A stretch of 7,774 nucleotides of DNA from NCBI GenBank assembly GCA_028710655.1, contig JAQTTS010000096.1, forward strand, positions 1-7,774, given 5' to 3'. Under the pieces are notes generated by a model, which had not been told where the DNA came from, did no database searches, and was given only the letters and a program-made list of their open reading frames with translations. Each line of letters starts with the position of its first letter. Within the stretch, counting starts at the first letter, position 1. The translations under genes were made by a program, and so were the position numbers. Positions 1-5,148 of this stretch are shown here, piece by piece. The DNA is from Dehalococcoidales bacterium (lineage in GTDB: Bacteria > Chloroflexota > Dehalococcoidia > Dehalococcoidales > UBA5760).

Positions 1-33
1 AATCAGGTGAGACCCGAAAAGGCGCTCAGGTGA
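1..33 (+). CDS. 3' end of an upstream gene (partial)
   Basis: The first frame is open from the window edge and ends at TGA 31-33, giving a C-terminal tail NQVRPEKALR. The stop overlaps the GTG start of the next gene in a GTGA arrangement, which is typical of translational coupling in an operon. Only ten codons are visible, so no function can be assigned. Position suggests a replication gene, because replisome-organiser and helicase-loader genes follow. The alternative is that the next reading frame, which is also open to the window edge, is the one that extends upstream and this tail is chance. Confidence 0.4.
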   Translation, partial: NQVRPEKALR

Positions 34-407
34 GCACCCAGGCGACTAAAAAGCCGCCTGACCCGTTTACTCAGACCAGAAAACTGGTCTTTGAAGGTTT
101 GAAAGAAAAACGAGGTTATAACAGCCCGCAGTCCGGGGCTGAGGCCAAAGCAATTACCTGGATGCTCAAGCAGGGCTACATGGCGGAGCAAATACTGGGG
201 GCTTACGACAGGCTGAAACAGGATGAGTTCTGGCGGGACAAACTGCTCAACATGCAGTCGGTGAAGGCCCAGATCGGCGAAATATTCCGGGGAAGGAGGT
301 CAGATGAACAACGGGAATCAGAAATTGGAGAGCGCCGGCAGCGCACTCAGCCGGCCAGAATCTACGAATGGCAGGAAGCCCCAGAAGAACCCGACGACAC
401 CAGTTGA
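30..407 (+). CDS. Replisome-organiser-like protein (DnaD/phage replication C-terminal domain type)
   Basis: 125 aa from GTG 30. The start is supported by AAAAGG at 17-22 (7-base spacing) and by the GTGA overlap with the upstream stop. The frame stays open to the window edge, so this could also be the C-terminus of a longer initiator. Residues about 38-87 are helical, with a pattern (WMLKQGY ... AYDRLKQDEFW ... LLNMQSVKAQIGEIF) resembling the C-terminal domain of phage replication initiators and replisome organisers. In that family it is thought to bind DNA or the helicase loader. The last ~35 residues are charged and disordered-looking, and their codons are shared with the next gene. An immediately downstream DnaC-like loader is the usual neighbour of such proteins. 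The family call rests on pattern and context, not on a diagnostic catalytic motif. Confidence 0.6.
   Translation: MSTQATKKPPDPFTQTRKLVFEGLKEKRGYNSPQSGAEAKAITWMLKQGYMAEQILGAYDRLKQDEFWRDKLLNMQSVKAQIGEIFRGRRSDEQRESEIGERRQRTQPARIYEWQEAPEEPDDTS
293..300 (+). promoter_or_regulatory. Strong ribosome binding site inside the preceding gene
   Basis: AAGGAGGT lies 3 bases before ATG 304, about 100 bases upstream of the previous gene's stop. It is the main support for starting the helicase loader at 304. The next possible in-frame start (GTG 451) would remove the first zinc-ligand pair. Confidence 0.75.
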
Positions 408-1233
408 GGAGTGTAAGTGCGAGGCATGCGGCGCCCTTTTCCGAACAGAGGTGACCTTCTACACCATCGGTGGACGGGAGCGGGTAATGCGTCCCTGGGA
501 GTGTCCGTCCTGCAAGGGCAAGCGTGAGGCTGAAGCAGCCGCCGAGCGTGAGGAGTGGTTGAAAGTCGCCAGAGACGAGCAGCGGGAAGAGTGGCGAAAG
601 CAGTGCGGCATCCCGGAGTATCTCCTGAACCGGAGCACTTTTGACAGCTTTGAGGGGGCTTATCAGGACAAGGCTCTGGGTCACTGCCGCCGGTATGCCG
701 AGGGGCTTAACCTGGATGACCCCCGGGGTTACCGCTCACTCATCTTGTATTCGCCAACTCCTGGAGTGGGCAAAACACACCTGATGGTGGCTATTGCCAA
801 CTACGCCTTCGACCAGTGGAACGGCGAACCGGAGACAGACCGATGGGGCAGTCCAGCAACCCGCTGTCCTATCCGGTTTGAGAAGGGACCGGGACTGGTA
901 TTACGGATACGAGCCACTTTCGGCATCAAGGGCAAAGACAATTGTCACGAGCGGGAGGCAGACATCTATCGTGAGTTGAGGGGCGTCAAGCTTCTCATGC
1001 TTGATGACGTGGGCAAGGAAAAGCCTTCTGACTTCACCCGCCAGCTCTACTGGTCGGTCATTGACGAGCGGGTAACCAGCGGGCTGCCGGTAGTGATGAC
1101 CTGCCGGCTGCCGCTGGATTCGCTGGTTGAGCTAATGGGCGAAGACAGTGTCGACCGGCTTTATGGTATGACCGGCGGCCGGATCGAAACGCTAACCGGC
1201 GAAAGCTACCGCCAGCTAAAGAGGGTAGCCTGA
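304..1233 (+). CDS. DnaC-like AAA+ replicative helicase loader with N-terminal zinc ribbon
   Basis: 309 aa. Members of this family load the DnaB-type hexameric helicase onto single-stranded DNA at an origin, acting in the cytoplasm with an initiator or replisome organiser. Residues 1-35 are polar and probably disordered. Residues 37-70 carry two CxxC pairs (C39/C42 and C67/C70), consistent with a zinc ribbon. A charged linker (72-100) follows. The ATPase domain has Walker A around 151-158 (PTPGVGKTHL; K157, T158), Walker B at 230-235 (LLMLDDVGKEKPSDF, the DnaC/DnaA-type block) and a candidate arginine finger at R285. The leading glycine of the P-loop is replaced by proline (GxxGxGKT to PTPGVGKT), which is unusual, but the GxGKT core is intact. 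The gene overlaps the previous one by 104 bases, far more than other junctions here. Phage loaders, plasmid loaders and IstB are close relatives; no transposase is adjacent, so IstB is unlikely. Confidence 0.88.
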   Translation: MNNGNQKLESAGSALSRPESTNGRKPQKNPTTPVEECKCEACGALFRTEVTFYTIGGRERVMRPWECPSCKGKREAEAAAEREEWLKVARDEQREEWRKQCGIPEYLLNRSTFDSFEGAYQDKALGHCRRYAEGLNLDDPRGYRSLILYSPTPGVGKTHLMVAIANYAFDQWNGEPETDRWGSPATRCPIRFEKGPGLVLRIRATFGIKGKDNCHEREADIYRELRGVKLLMLDDVGKEKPSDFTRQLYWSVIDERVTSGLPVVMTCRLPLDSLVELMGEDSVDRLYGMTGGRIETLTGESYRQLKRVA

Positions 1234-1236
1234 ACC

Positions 1237-1257
1237 ATGAAAAGCGGTGGTTTATGA
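1237..1257 (+). other. Six-codon mini-ORF (MKSGGL) between two genes
   Basis: ATG 1237 opens four bases after the helicase-loader stop and ends at TGA 1255-1257, overlapping the next ATG (1254) as ATGA. GAGGG at 1221-1225 lies 11 bases upstream. The next gene has only a weak ribosome site (GGTGG, 3-base spacing), so re-initiation from this mini-ORF could feed ribosomes to it. It may equally be chance. Confidence 0.2.
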
Positions 1258-1706
1258 GCATAACCGTGGAAGAATTCTTAAGGCTGAAAGAAATTTACGA
1301 GCCGAAGCACAGCTTGAACCTGAAGTCGCCGCTCACGGAGGAGCTAATTAACCAGGCAGCCCGGCATTTGCCTTTCTATCTGGTTTGCCGGCTGGAAGCT
1401 GCCAAAAACACACCGGTCGAAGAGTGGTCAAAACTCCAGCTTCCGCGCCGGGACGGACTGGGCAACATCAAGCCCCTCTGCGTGCGCAACGCGGTGGGTA
1501 ACGTTTTCTGGAAGCTGGCGAGGGCAGTGGAGCATGTTGCCGAAAAGCGATCTGCGCCCCGGCCATTACCGGTAAGACCGACAGAAGATGGGACGGTGCA
1601 ATGTCCCTGGTGCGGTGGAATCATGGCGTTTCCAGAGACTAAGACTGGCGATAAAGACGCTAGAACAGGAGAGGGATATGAAAGTATGGAAATACCACCA
1701 GGGTGA
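1254..1706 (+). CDS. Conserved-looking protein of unknown function with C-terminal CPWCG motif
   Basis: 150 aa from ATG 1254. I do not recognise the family. The N-terminal ~100 residues are mostly helical and mixed-charge (VEEFLRLKEIYEP at 5-17; VFWKLARAVEHVAEK at 84-98). A proline-rich linker (101-110) leads to a single CPWCGG motif (C117/C120). That looks like half a zinc ribbon, and could complete a site by dimerising or with C46/C76. The tail after residue 130 overlaps the next gene by 29 bases and is probably disordered. It sits directly after the helicase loader and before several other small zinc proteins, so a role in the same replication or regulatory programme is plausible but not shown. 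Confidence 0.72.
   Translation: MSITVEEFLRLKEIYEPKHSLNLKSPLTEELINQAARHLPFYLVCRLEAAKNTPVEEWSKLQLPRRDGLGNIKPLCVRNAVGNVFWKLARAVEHVAEKRSAPRPLPVRPTEDGTVQCPWCGGIMAFPETKTGDKDARTGEGYESMEIPPG
1667..1675 (+). promoter_or_regulatory. Ribosome binding site that sets the start at 1678
   Basis: AGGAGAGGG lies just upstream of ATG 1678; its AGGAG core is 6 bases away. It marks this ATG, not the ATG at 1588 in the same frame, as the start. The upstream stretch only shadows the preceding gene. Confidence 0.7.
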
Positions 1707-2145
1707 ATGGACCGAAATAGACGAGCCCTTTACATGGAATGAGGGAGAGGATTTTACTGTTTTTTTACAGCGGTCTGGGTATTATCATTTTCCCGATCTG
1801 ACCTTCGGCGATAACACTTATCACGCCGAGCTTTTCACCAGGCTGGATGATAAACCGCCGTACCTGGTAGTCTTCAGTCTTACCAGCGGCACCTGCGATT
1901 ATGTCTATATTTACGATGTCCCCAGCCTGATGCAGTGGCTGCGGGACTATGCCCCTGTCTGGCTGCTGTCTCAAATGGCTTGCCAGCAGGAGGAACAGAT
2001 GACCCTTCTCGGCCGGGCTTTCCAGGCCCGGCATGGTCATAGCTATGAAAATGTATGCCCTGACTGCGACCCTGCGAAATGGGAAAAGAGGCAAGCCCGC
2101 CGGGCAAGGGCAAAACAAAAAGACACTAAGGGTGGGCAAGTATGA
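1678..2145 (+). CDS. Hypothetical protein, β-rich with C-terminal HxH...CxxC and basic tail
   Basis: 155 aa from ATG 1678, chosen for the ribosome site just upstream. The family is not recognised. Residues 1-80 are rich in aromatics and β-prone segments (FTVFLQRSGYYHF, YLVVFSLTSGTCDYVYIYD), followed by a helix (PSLMQWLRDYAPVW, 82-95). This resembles small single-domain proteins found on bacterial mobile elements. H119, H121, C127 and C130 (HGHSYENVCPDC) could form a zinc site. The last 20 residues are strongly basic (KRQARRARAKQK), suggesting nucleic-acid contact. The gene starts inside the previous one (29-base overlap) and ends in an ATGA overlap with the next, so it is translated as part of the operon. 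Confidence 0.75.
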   Translation: MKVWKYHQGEWTEIDEPFTWNEGEDFTVFLQRSGYYHFPDLTFGDNTYHAELFTRLDDKPPYLVVFSLTSGTCDYVYIYDVPSLMQWLRDYAPVWLLSQMACQQEEQMTLLGRAFQARHGHSYENVCPDCDPAKWEKRQARRARAKQKDTKGGQV

Positions 2146-2348
2146 AAGAAACTGCTAAATCCGTCTGCGTGCATCAGTGGCTGATCGACAACAGTATTGT
2201 CGGACGCTGCAAGAAGTGCGGCACGGTAAAGGATTTCGGCAAGCTACAGGCCAGCACGTTCAAGGTGCGCCATGACAATAGTAAGCCAAGAACCTGGAAG
2301 CGGGGCAGGCACCCAAAACCAAAGGAAAAAGATGGCCGATCTTCTTGA
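2142..2348 (+). CDS. Small zinc-knuckle protein (CxH-x11-CxxC)
   Basis: 68 aa, with its start coupled to the previous stop by ATGA. C9, H11, C23 and C26 form a clear four-ligand zinc site in a single short β-turn module (VCVHQWLIDN ... GRCKKCGTVKDF). The second half is lysine/arginine-rich with no hydrophobic core (KPRTWKRGRHPKPKEKDG). Proteins with this layout are common in phages and mobile elements and are usually assumed to bind nucleic acid or a protein partner; no specific function is known to me. It overlaps the next gene by 17 bases. Confidence 0.75.
   Translation: MKETAKSVCVHQWLIDNSIVGRCKKCGTVKDFGKLQASTFKVRHDNSKPRTWKRGRHPKPKEKDGRSS
2321..2326 (+). promoter_or_regulatory. Ribosome binding site that sets the start at 2332
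   Basis: AAAGGA lies 5 bases before ATG 2332, inside the preceding gene. It supports a 73-aa membrane protein rather than the longer frame from ATG 2272, whose first 20 codons lie within the upstream gene and have no ribosome site. Confidence 0.6.
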
Positions 2349-2553
2349 GAGGCTTTACGCGAAACTCTGGCGAAAGGCTGGCGGCAGGCCATGGACAGAA
2401 ATTGTCCGTGATGAACAGAAGCACTCGCCACTGGTCTTCATGCTCATCTTCCTGGGTCTTGGCATCATGATTGGCAGACTCACTGCCAAATACTGGTGGC
2501 AGATATTGATTGGTTTTCTGCTCGGCATACTCTGCGGGCATTTCTGGTGGTGA
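2332..2553 (+). CDS. Small two-helix membrane protein with glycine zipper
   Basis: 73 aa from ATG 2332. The N-terminal ~30 residues are amphipathic and charged (LLERLYAKLWRKAG ... EIVRDEQK). Two hydrophobic helices follow: TM1 at about 33-51 (SPLVFMLIFLGLGIMIGRL) and TM2 at about 56-72 (WQILIGFLLGILCGHFW). TM2 carries G61-x3-G65-x3-G69 and TM1 carries G44-x3-G48. This spacing is known to promote tight helix packing and oligomerisation. The two-helix hairpin puts both termini on the same side of the membrane. Phage holins and small pore-forming effectors can have this size and shape, but no lysis enzyme is next to it, so a holin call is not justified. It lies between the zinc-knuckle gene and the J-domain gene, two bases before the latter. 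Confidence 0.72.
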   Translation: MADLLERLYAKLWRKAGGRPWTEIVRDEQKHSPLVFMLIFLGLGIMIGRLTAKYWWQILIGFLLGILCGHFWW

Positions 2554-2555
2554 CC

Positions 2556-2927
2556 ATGGAAGACGGGATTATGAGACTACTGCAGTCGCAGGAACGGATC
2601 CAGAAAGTCATTCGCGAGGAAGTACAGGGCTGGATGGATGCCTTGTTCCGCGATGCCTTCAATCCGGATAGTTTCTTTCGCCTGGTTGCCGGTATGGGGA
2701 TAGACCTATCCCAGATACCAAACTTGGTCGGGAAACAGGGCGGTTTTGATCCCTATCGGGTGCTGAGCCTTGAAAGGACTGCTTCAGATGAACAAGTCAA
2801 GAAACGGTACCGGGAGTTGCTTATTAAGCTTCACCCCGATACCGCCGGTATCAGAGGCACCGATTTCCTGCTCCAGATGATGATTGCCGCTTATCAGCAA
2901 ATAGCTAAAGAGAGGGGGTTGCAGTAA
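2556..2927 (+). CDS. J-domain (DnaJ-like) co-chaperone
   Basis: 123 aa from ATG 2556. ATG 2571 in the same frame is an alternative, and both have only weak ribosome sites (GGTGG before 2556). The C-terminal half is a J domain: FDPYRVLSLERTASDEQVKKRY (about 64-85, helices I-II), then KLHPDTAG with the invariant HPD at 93-95, then a short helix III to residue 123. J domains stimulate the ATPase of DnaK/Hsp70 and direct it to a client. The N-terminal ~60 residues are helical and unlike DnaJ's Gly/Phe or zinc regions, so they probably bind the specific client. Having the J domain at the C-terminus marks it as a dedicated co-chaperone rather than general DnaJ. Its stop overlaps the start of the AAA+ ATPase gene by one base (TAATG), suggesting the two are made together. 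Confidence 0.87.
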   Translation: MEDGIMRLLQSQERIQKVIREEVQGWMDALFRDAFNPDSFFRLVAGMGIDLSQIPNLVGKQGGFDPYRVLSLERTASDEQVKKRYRELLIKLHPDTAGIRGTDFLLQMMIAAYQQIAKERGLQ

Positions 2928-3829
2928 TGAAAGAAGGCGACCTGGAATTGTTATTTGAAATAGCGAAATTCGAGGATTCCCAGAATATGGAGGAGTTGCG
3001 CATGGGCTGGTCATGGCGGCACGTGCGTATCTGGCCGGCAACCTTAAGTCGCCTGTTCAAGGATGGCTACCTGGAGAATGTCTTCAGGTCTAACTCCTAC
3101 ACTGGTTACCGTCTCAACGATCTGGGCAAGAAGCTTGTGGCCGGTGTCGACGCTGAAGCGAGTAACGAGGTTCCCAGTGAGCCGATTCCGGCCGACGGTC
3201 TTTTCGGGGACATCATTGGTCATGAAGATGTCAAAGAACTGCTTATAGCCTGTCTATTGGCCGAGAAGCCGGTTCATGTGCTCCTGGCCGGACCGCCGGC
3301 ACTGGCTAAGACGCTCTTCCTCTGGGATATTGAGCAGGCGGCTGGAGAGAAAGCCATTTGGCTGGTCGGCTCGGCTACCTCGAAAGCAGGACTGTGGGAC
3401 CTGGTGGCAGAGAGACAGCCGCAGGTATTGTTGATTGATGAGATGGACAAGATGAACGCCGCTGATACCGCCGCTCTACTCTCCATGATGGAGGGCGGCC
3501 GGCTGGTGAGAGCCAAAAAAGGACGGGAGCTTGACCTGACGAATCCATTGCGGGTAATCGCTGCCAGCAACCGCTTACACATGCTTTCACCCGAACTGCG
3601 GTCCCGCTTCGCTATCCGCCAGATGAATCCCTACCTCCGGCCCGAATATCTCACCGTGGTCAAGGGAGTACTGGTGAGACGGGAGAACCTGACGCCGGAG
3701 CTTGCCGAGGAGATAGCAAACCGGCTGGACGGGCTGAGCCAGGACGTGCGTGACGCCGTGAGAGTGGCCAGGTTGGCCCCCCAGCTGGGGGTTGTGAAGG
3801 CAATAAAATTACTTGGAATAGGAGGGTGA
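2927..3829 (+). CDS. MoxR-like AAA+ ATPase with N-terminal winged helix
   Basis: 300 aa, ATG 2927, with GAGGGGG at 2912-2918 as ribosome site. Residues 1-75 look like a winged-helix domain (WPATLSRLFKDGYLENVF, then YRLNDLGKKLVAG as the wing). The AAA+ core begins at about 92 (LFGDIIGHEDVKELL). It shows Walker A at 122-129 (GPPALAKT), Walker B at 167-172 (VLLIDEMDKM), the conserved LLSMMEGGRL segment at 184-193, sensor 1 N215 (IAASN), arginine-finger candidates R225/R227 (SPELRSRF) and a sensor-2-like R275 (SQDVRDAVRVARLA). The AKT in place of GKT is typical of the MoxR branch. MoxR ATPases remodel or mature protein complexes, often with a VWA-domain partner, but none is encoded here. RuvB is a more distant match. 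The fused winged helix suggests action at DNA. Its closest neighbours are the J-domain protein upstream and a microprotein downstream. Confidence 0.88.
   Translation: MKEGDLELLFEIAKFEDSQNMEELRMGWSWRHVRIWPATLSRLFKDGYLENVFRSNSYTGYRLNDLGKKLVAGVDAEASNEVPSEPIPADGLFGDIIGHEDVKELLIACLLAEKPVHVLLAGPPALAKTLFLWDIEQAAGEKAIWLVGSATSKAGLWDLVAERQPQVLLIDEMDKMNAADTAALLSMMEGGRLVRAKKGRELDLTNPLRVIAASNRLHMLSPELRSRFAIRQMNPYLRPEYLTVVKGVLVRRENLTPELAEEIANRLDGLSQDVRDAVRVARLAPQLGVVKAIKLLGIGG
3820..3829 (+). promoter_or_regulatory. Strong ribosome binding site overlapping the ATPase stop
   Basis: AGGAGGGTGA covers the last codons and the stop of the AAA+ gene and lies 7 bases (measured from AGGAGG) before ATG 3833. It is one of the best ribosome sites in the window and is the main reason to accept the 34-aa microprotein. 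Confidence 0.65.
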
Positions 3830-3832
3830 CCC

Positions 3833-3937
3833 ATGACTGGTCTGGAAATGTATGGGGAAAACCCCGCTGGCGTATTCACTCTGTGGTATCCACTGGTGGT
3901 AGCCGCTGAGTGGCATTCACTGAGTGGGCGTCACTGA
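3833..3937 (+). CDS. 34-aa microprotein, possibly membrane-associated
   Basis: ATG 3833 to TGA 3935-3937 encodes MTGLEMYGENPAGVF followed by TLWYPLVVAAEWHSLSGRH. The stretch GVFTLWYPLVVAAEW (13-27) is hydrophobic and could sit in or on a membrane, though it is short for a transmembrane helix. The evidence for translation is the near-ideal ribosome site at 3820-3829. It also fills exactly the only gap between the ATPase gene and the next gene, whose own ribosome site overlaps its stop. I recognise no family. It could be a short regulatory partner of the AAA+ ATPase, or a translated leader that couples expression of the following gene. Confidence 0.5.
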   Translation: MTGLEMYGENPAGVFTLWYPLVVAAEWHSLSGRH

Positions 3938-3943
3938 AGGAGG
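3937..3943 (+). promoter_or_regulatory. Ribosome binding site that sets the start at 3948
   Basis: AAGGAGG lies 4 bases before ATG 3948. It selects this ATG over the in-frame GTG at 3924, and puts the first zinc-finger cysteine at residue 4, as usual for N-terminal C2H2 modules. Confidence 0.7.
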
Positions 3944-3947
3944 AAAT

Positions 3948-4874
3948 ATGTTTACCTGCAAAGTGTGCGGAAAGAAATTCAAGGCACCGACTGAGCTCGG
4001 CGGACACATGTCCAGCGCTCACGGTCGGAACAGGGCTGAGGATGCCGAGCCTCAAAATCCTGAACCTACTGAAGTCGCTGTTCAGAATGCGTCAGAGGAA
4101 CCACCGGAGGAACTACCGAAAGAAGGACACCCAGATAATTCCGCTGCGGACCCCGGAGTCATGGAAAGCATTCGTGACCTTATGAGACAGGGCTATTCAC
4201 CAAAACAGGTGAAAGAACGTTTTGGCTACGCACGCCGGACCGTTGATCAGGTAGCTGCCGAGTTTATTGAGCCGGAGGGGAAACCAGCAGAAGGGAGCGG
4301 CGAGCCGGGGCTGCCGGTCACTGTCAAGGGAACGGAGATCATCACCCCGGAATCTATCATGCAGCGGCTGGCCAACGGGAGTAACGACTGGCACCTGAGA
4401 TTGGAAGGCATGCTGCTCCTGCGGGCGGCACAGAAGATGAACCGTGATGATATTGAGATGGTGCGCATGCAGGCTGAGGCTGACGCCAAGCTCATCGAAC
4501 CGATCCTGAAGCTGATGAAGGAGACCAGGGAGGAACAGGATGCGGCAGCCGCCAGGGCCAAGGCATCAAGTGAAGAGATTGCTGACCGGACTGCCTATGA
4601 GACGGCCAGCCAACTATCCCAGGTAATATCTCAGAACAACGCCCGCATAACTGACTCGATAAACCAGGTCCGGCAGGAAATGAGCGGAAAGAAAGACGAC
4701 CCACTCAGCCAACTACTGGGCATGATGCAGTCCATGCAACAGATGGCACAGATGTTCGGTGTGGCCATGCCCGGCATGGGGCAGGGAGCAGCGCCGGGTG
4801 GAGCACAGCAGCCCTGGCAGCCGCCGACGATAAAACGGCACAAACTAAACGAAACGGAGGAGAAAGATGTTTGA
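3948..4874 (+). CDS. C2H2 zinc-finger, HTH and coiled-coil protein
   Basis: 308 aa from ATG 3948. Residues 4-25 are a single C2H2 finger, C4-x2-C7-x12-H20-x4-H25, with an ELGGHM core seen in prokaryotic and plant fingers. Residues 27-68 are acidic, proline-rich linker. Residues 71-105 form a resolvase/sigma-like helix-turn-helix (IRDLMRQGYSPKQVKERFGYARRTVDQVAAEF), which suggests DNA binding. Residues about 150-250 are a long alanine- and charge-rich helix, probably a coiled coil mediating oligomerisation. Residues 253-290 are rich in Met, Gln and Gly (SQLLGMMQSMQQMAQMF ... MPGMGQGAAPGG) and probably disordered or weakly hydrophobic. The C-terminus is basic then acidic. The whole looks like a DNA-binding scaffold or partition-type protein, but no named family is recognised. 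It overlaps the next gene by 8 bases. Confidence 0.78.
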   Translation: MFTCKVCGKKFKAPTELGGHMSSAHGRNRAEDAEPQNPEPTEVAVQNASEEPPEELPKEGHPDNSAADPGVMESIRDLMRQGYSPKQVKERFGYARRTVDQVAAEFIEPEGKPAEGSGEPGLPVTVKGTEIITPESIMQRLANGSNDWHLRLEGMLLLRAAQKMNRDDIEMVRMQAEADAKLIEPILKLMKETREEQDAAAARAKASSEEIADRTAYETASQLSQVISQNNARITDSINQVRQEMSGKKDDPLSQLLGMMQSMQQMAQMFGVAMPGMGQGAAPGGAQQPWQPPTIKRHKLNETEEKDV

Positions 4875-5148
4875 CCAGATGCGAAAGATGCTATCAACCC
4901 CACAGGCTCGCGAGATGCTGTTTAACATGATAGCCCAACAGGTGGCTCAGGCACCCCCGGGCAGAAAGGAGGCGTTATCCCGCGTTACTGTGACTCTCAA
5001 GAAGAGACAGAGAGGATTGCAGCTTGATGTCGGTCATTCCGATGATGAGCAGGTCGAGGCGATTATTCGGGACGCTATTGAAGGCTGGACGGATATGGTA
5101 TCAAGGGGTTTTCAAGCCATGGGGTTCAGCGTGGAGATTTATGAGTAG
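4867..5148 (+). CDS. Hypothetical 93-aa protein
   Basis: Starts at ATG 4867 behind GGAGGAG. The N-terminal 30 residues form a methionine-rich amphipathic helix (MFDQMRKMLSTPQAREMLF ... MIAQQVAQ) that echoes the Met/Gln-rich tail of the preceding protein. Residues 38-57 look like two β-strands (RVTVTLKKRQRGLQLDVG). Residues 62-92 are a helix followed by a strand (VEAIIRDAIEGW ... GFSVEIYE). No catalytic motif is visible and I do not recognise the family. The similar Met-rich character and the 8-base overlap suggest it may assemble with the upstream coiled-coil protein. It overlaps the next gene by 8 bases. Confidence 0.7.
   Translation: MFDQMRKMLSTPQAREMLFNMIAQQVAQAPPGRKEALSRVTVTLKKRQRGLQLDVGHSDDEQVEAIIRDAIEGWTDMVSRGFQAMGFSVEIYE

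Noticed and set aside
247..684. Long minus-strand ORF (145 aa)
   Set aside because: It lies opposite the helicase loader, whose motifs are clear; it has no recognisable domain and no ribosome site in context. The other minus-strand ORFs are treated the same way.
1588..1677. Earlier start (ATG 1588) for the 155-aa protein
   Set aside because: The extra 30 residues mirror the preceding gene's codons, and a good ribosome site points to ATG 1678.
2272..2331. Earlier start (ATG 2272) for the membrane protein
   Set aside because: The extension lies inside the zinc-knuckle gene and lacks a ribosome site; AAAGGA before 2332 fits better.
2496..2555. Earlier start for the J-domain protein
   Set aside because: It would overlap TM2 of the previous gene by about 58 bases, whereas ATG 2556 directly follows that stop.
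2927..3829. Gas-vesicle GvpN or RuvB identity for the AAA+ gene
   Set aside because: No other gvp genes are present, and the P-loop AKT and MEGGRL segment fit the MoxR branch better than RuvB.
4701..4790. Resemblance of the Met-rich tail (SQLLGMM ... MPGMG) to the SRP54/Ffh M domain
   Set aside because: Only a short low-complexity similarity is visible; the GTPase domain and the RNA-binding helices are missing.
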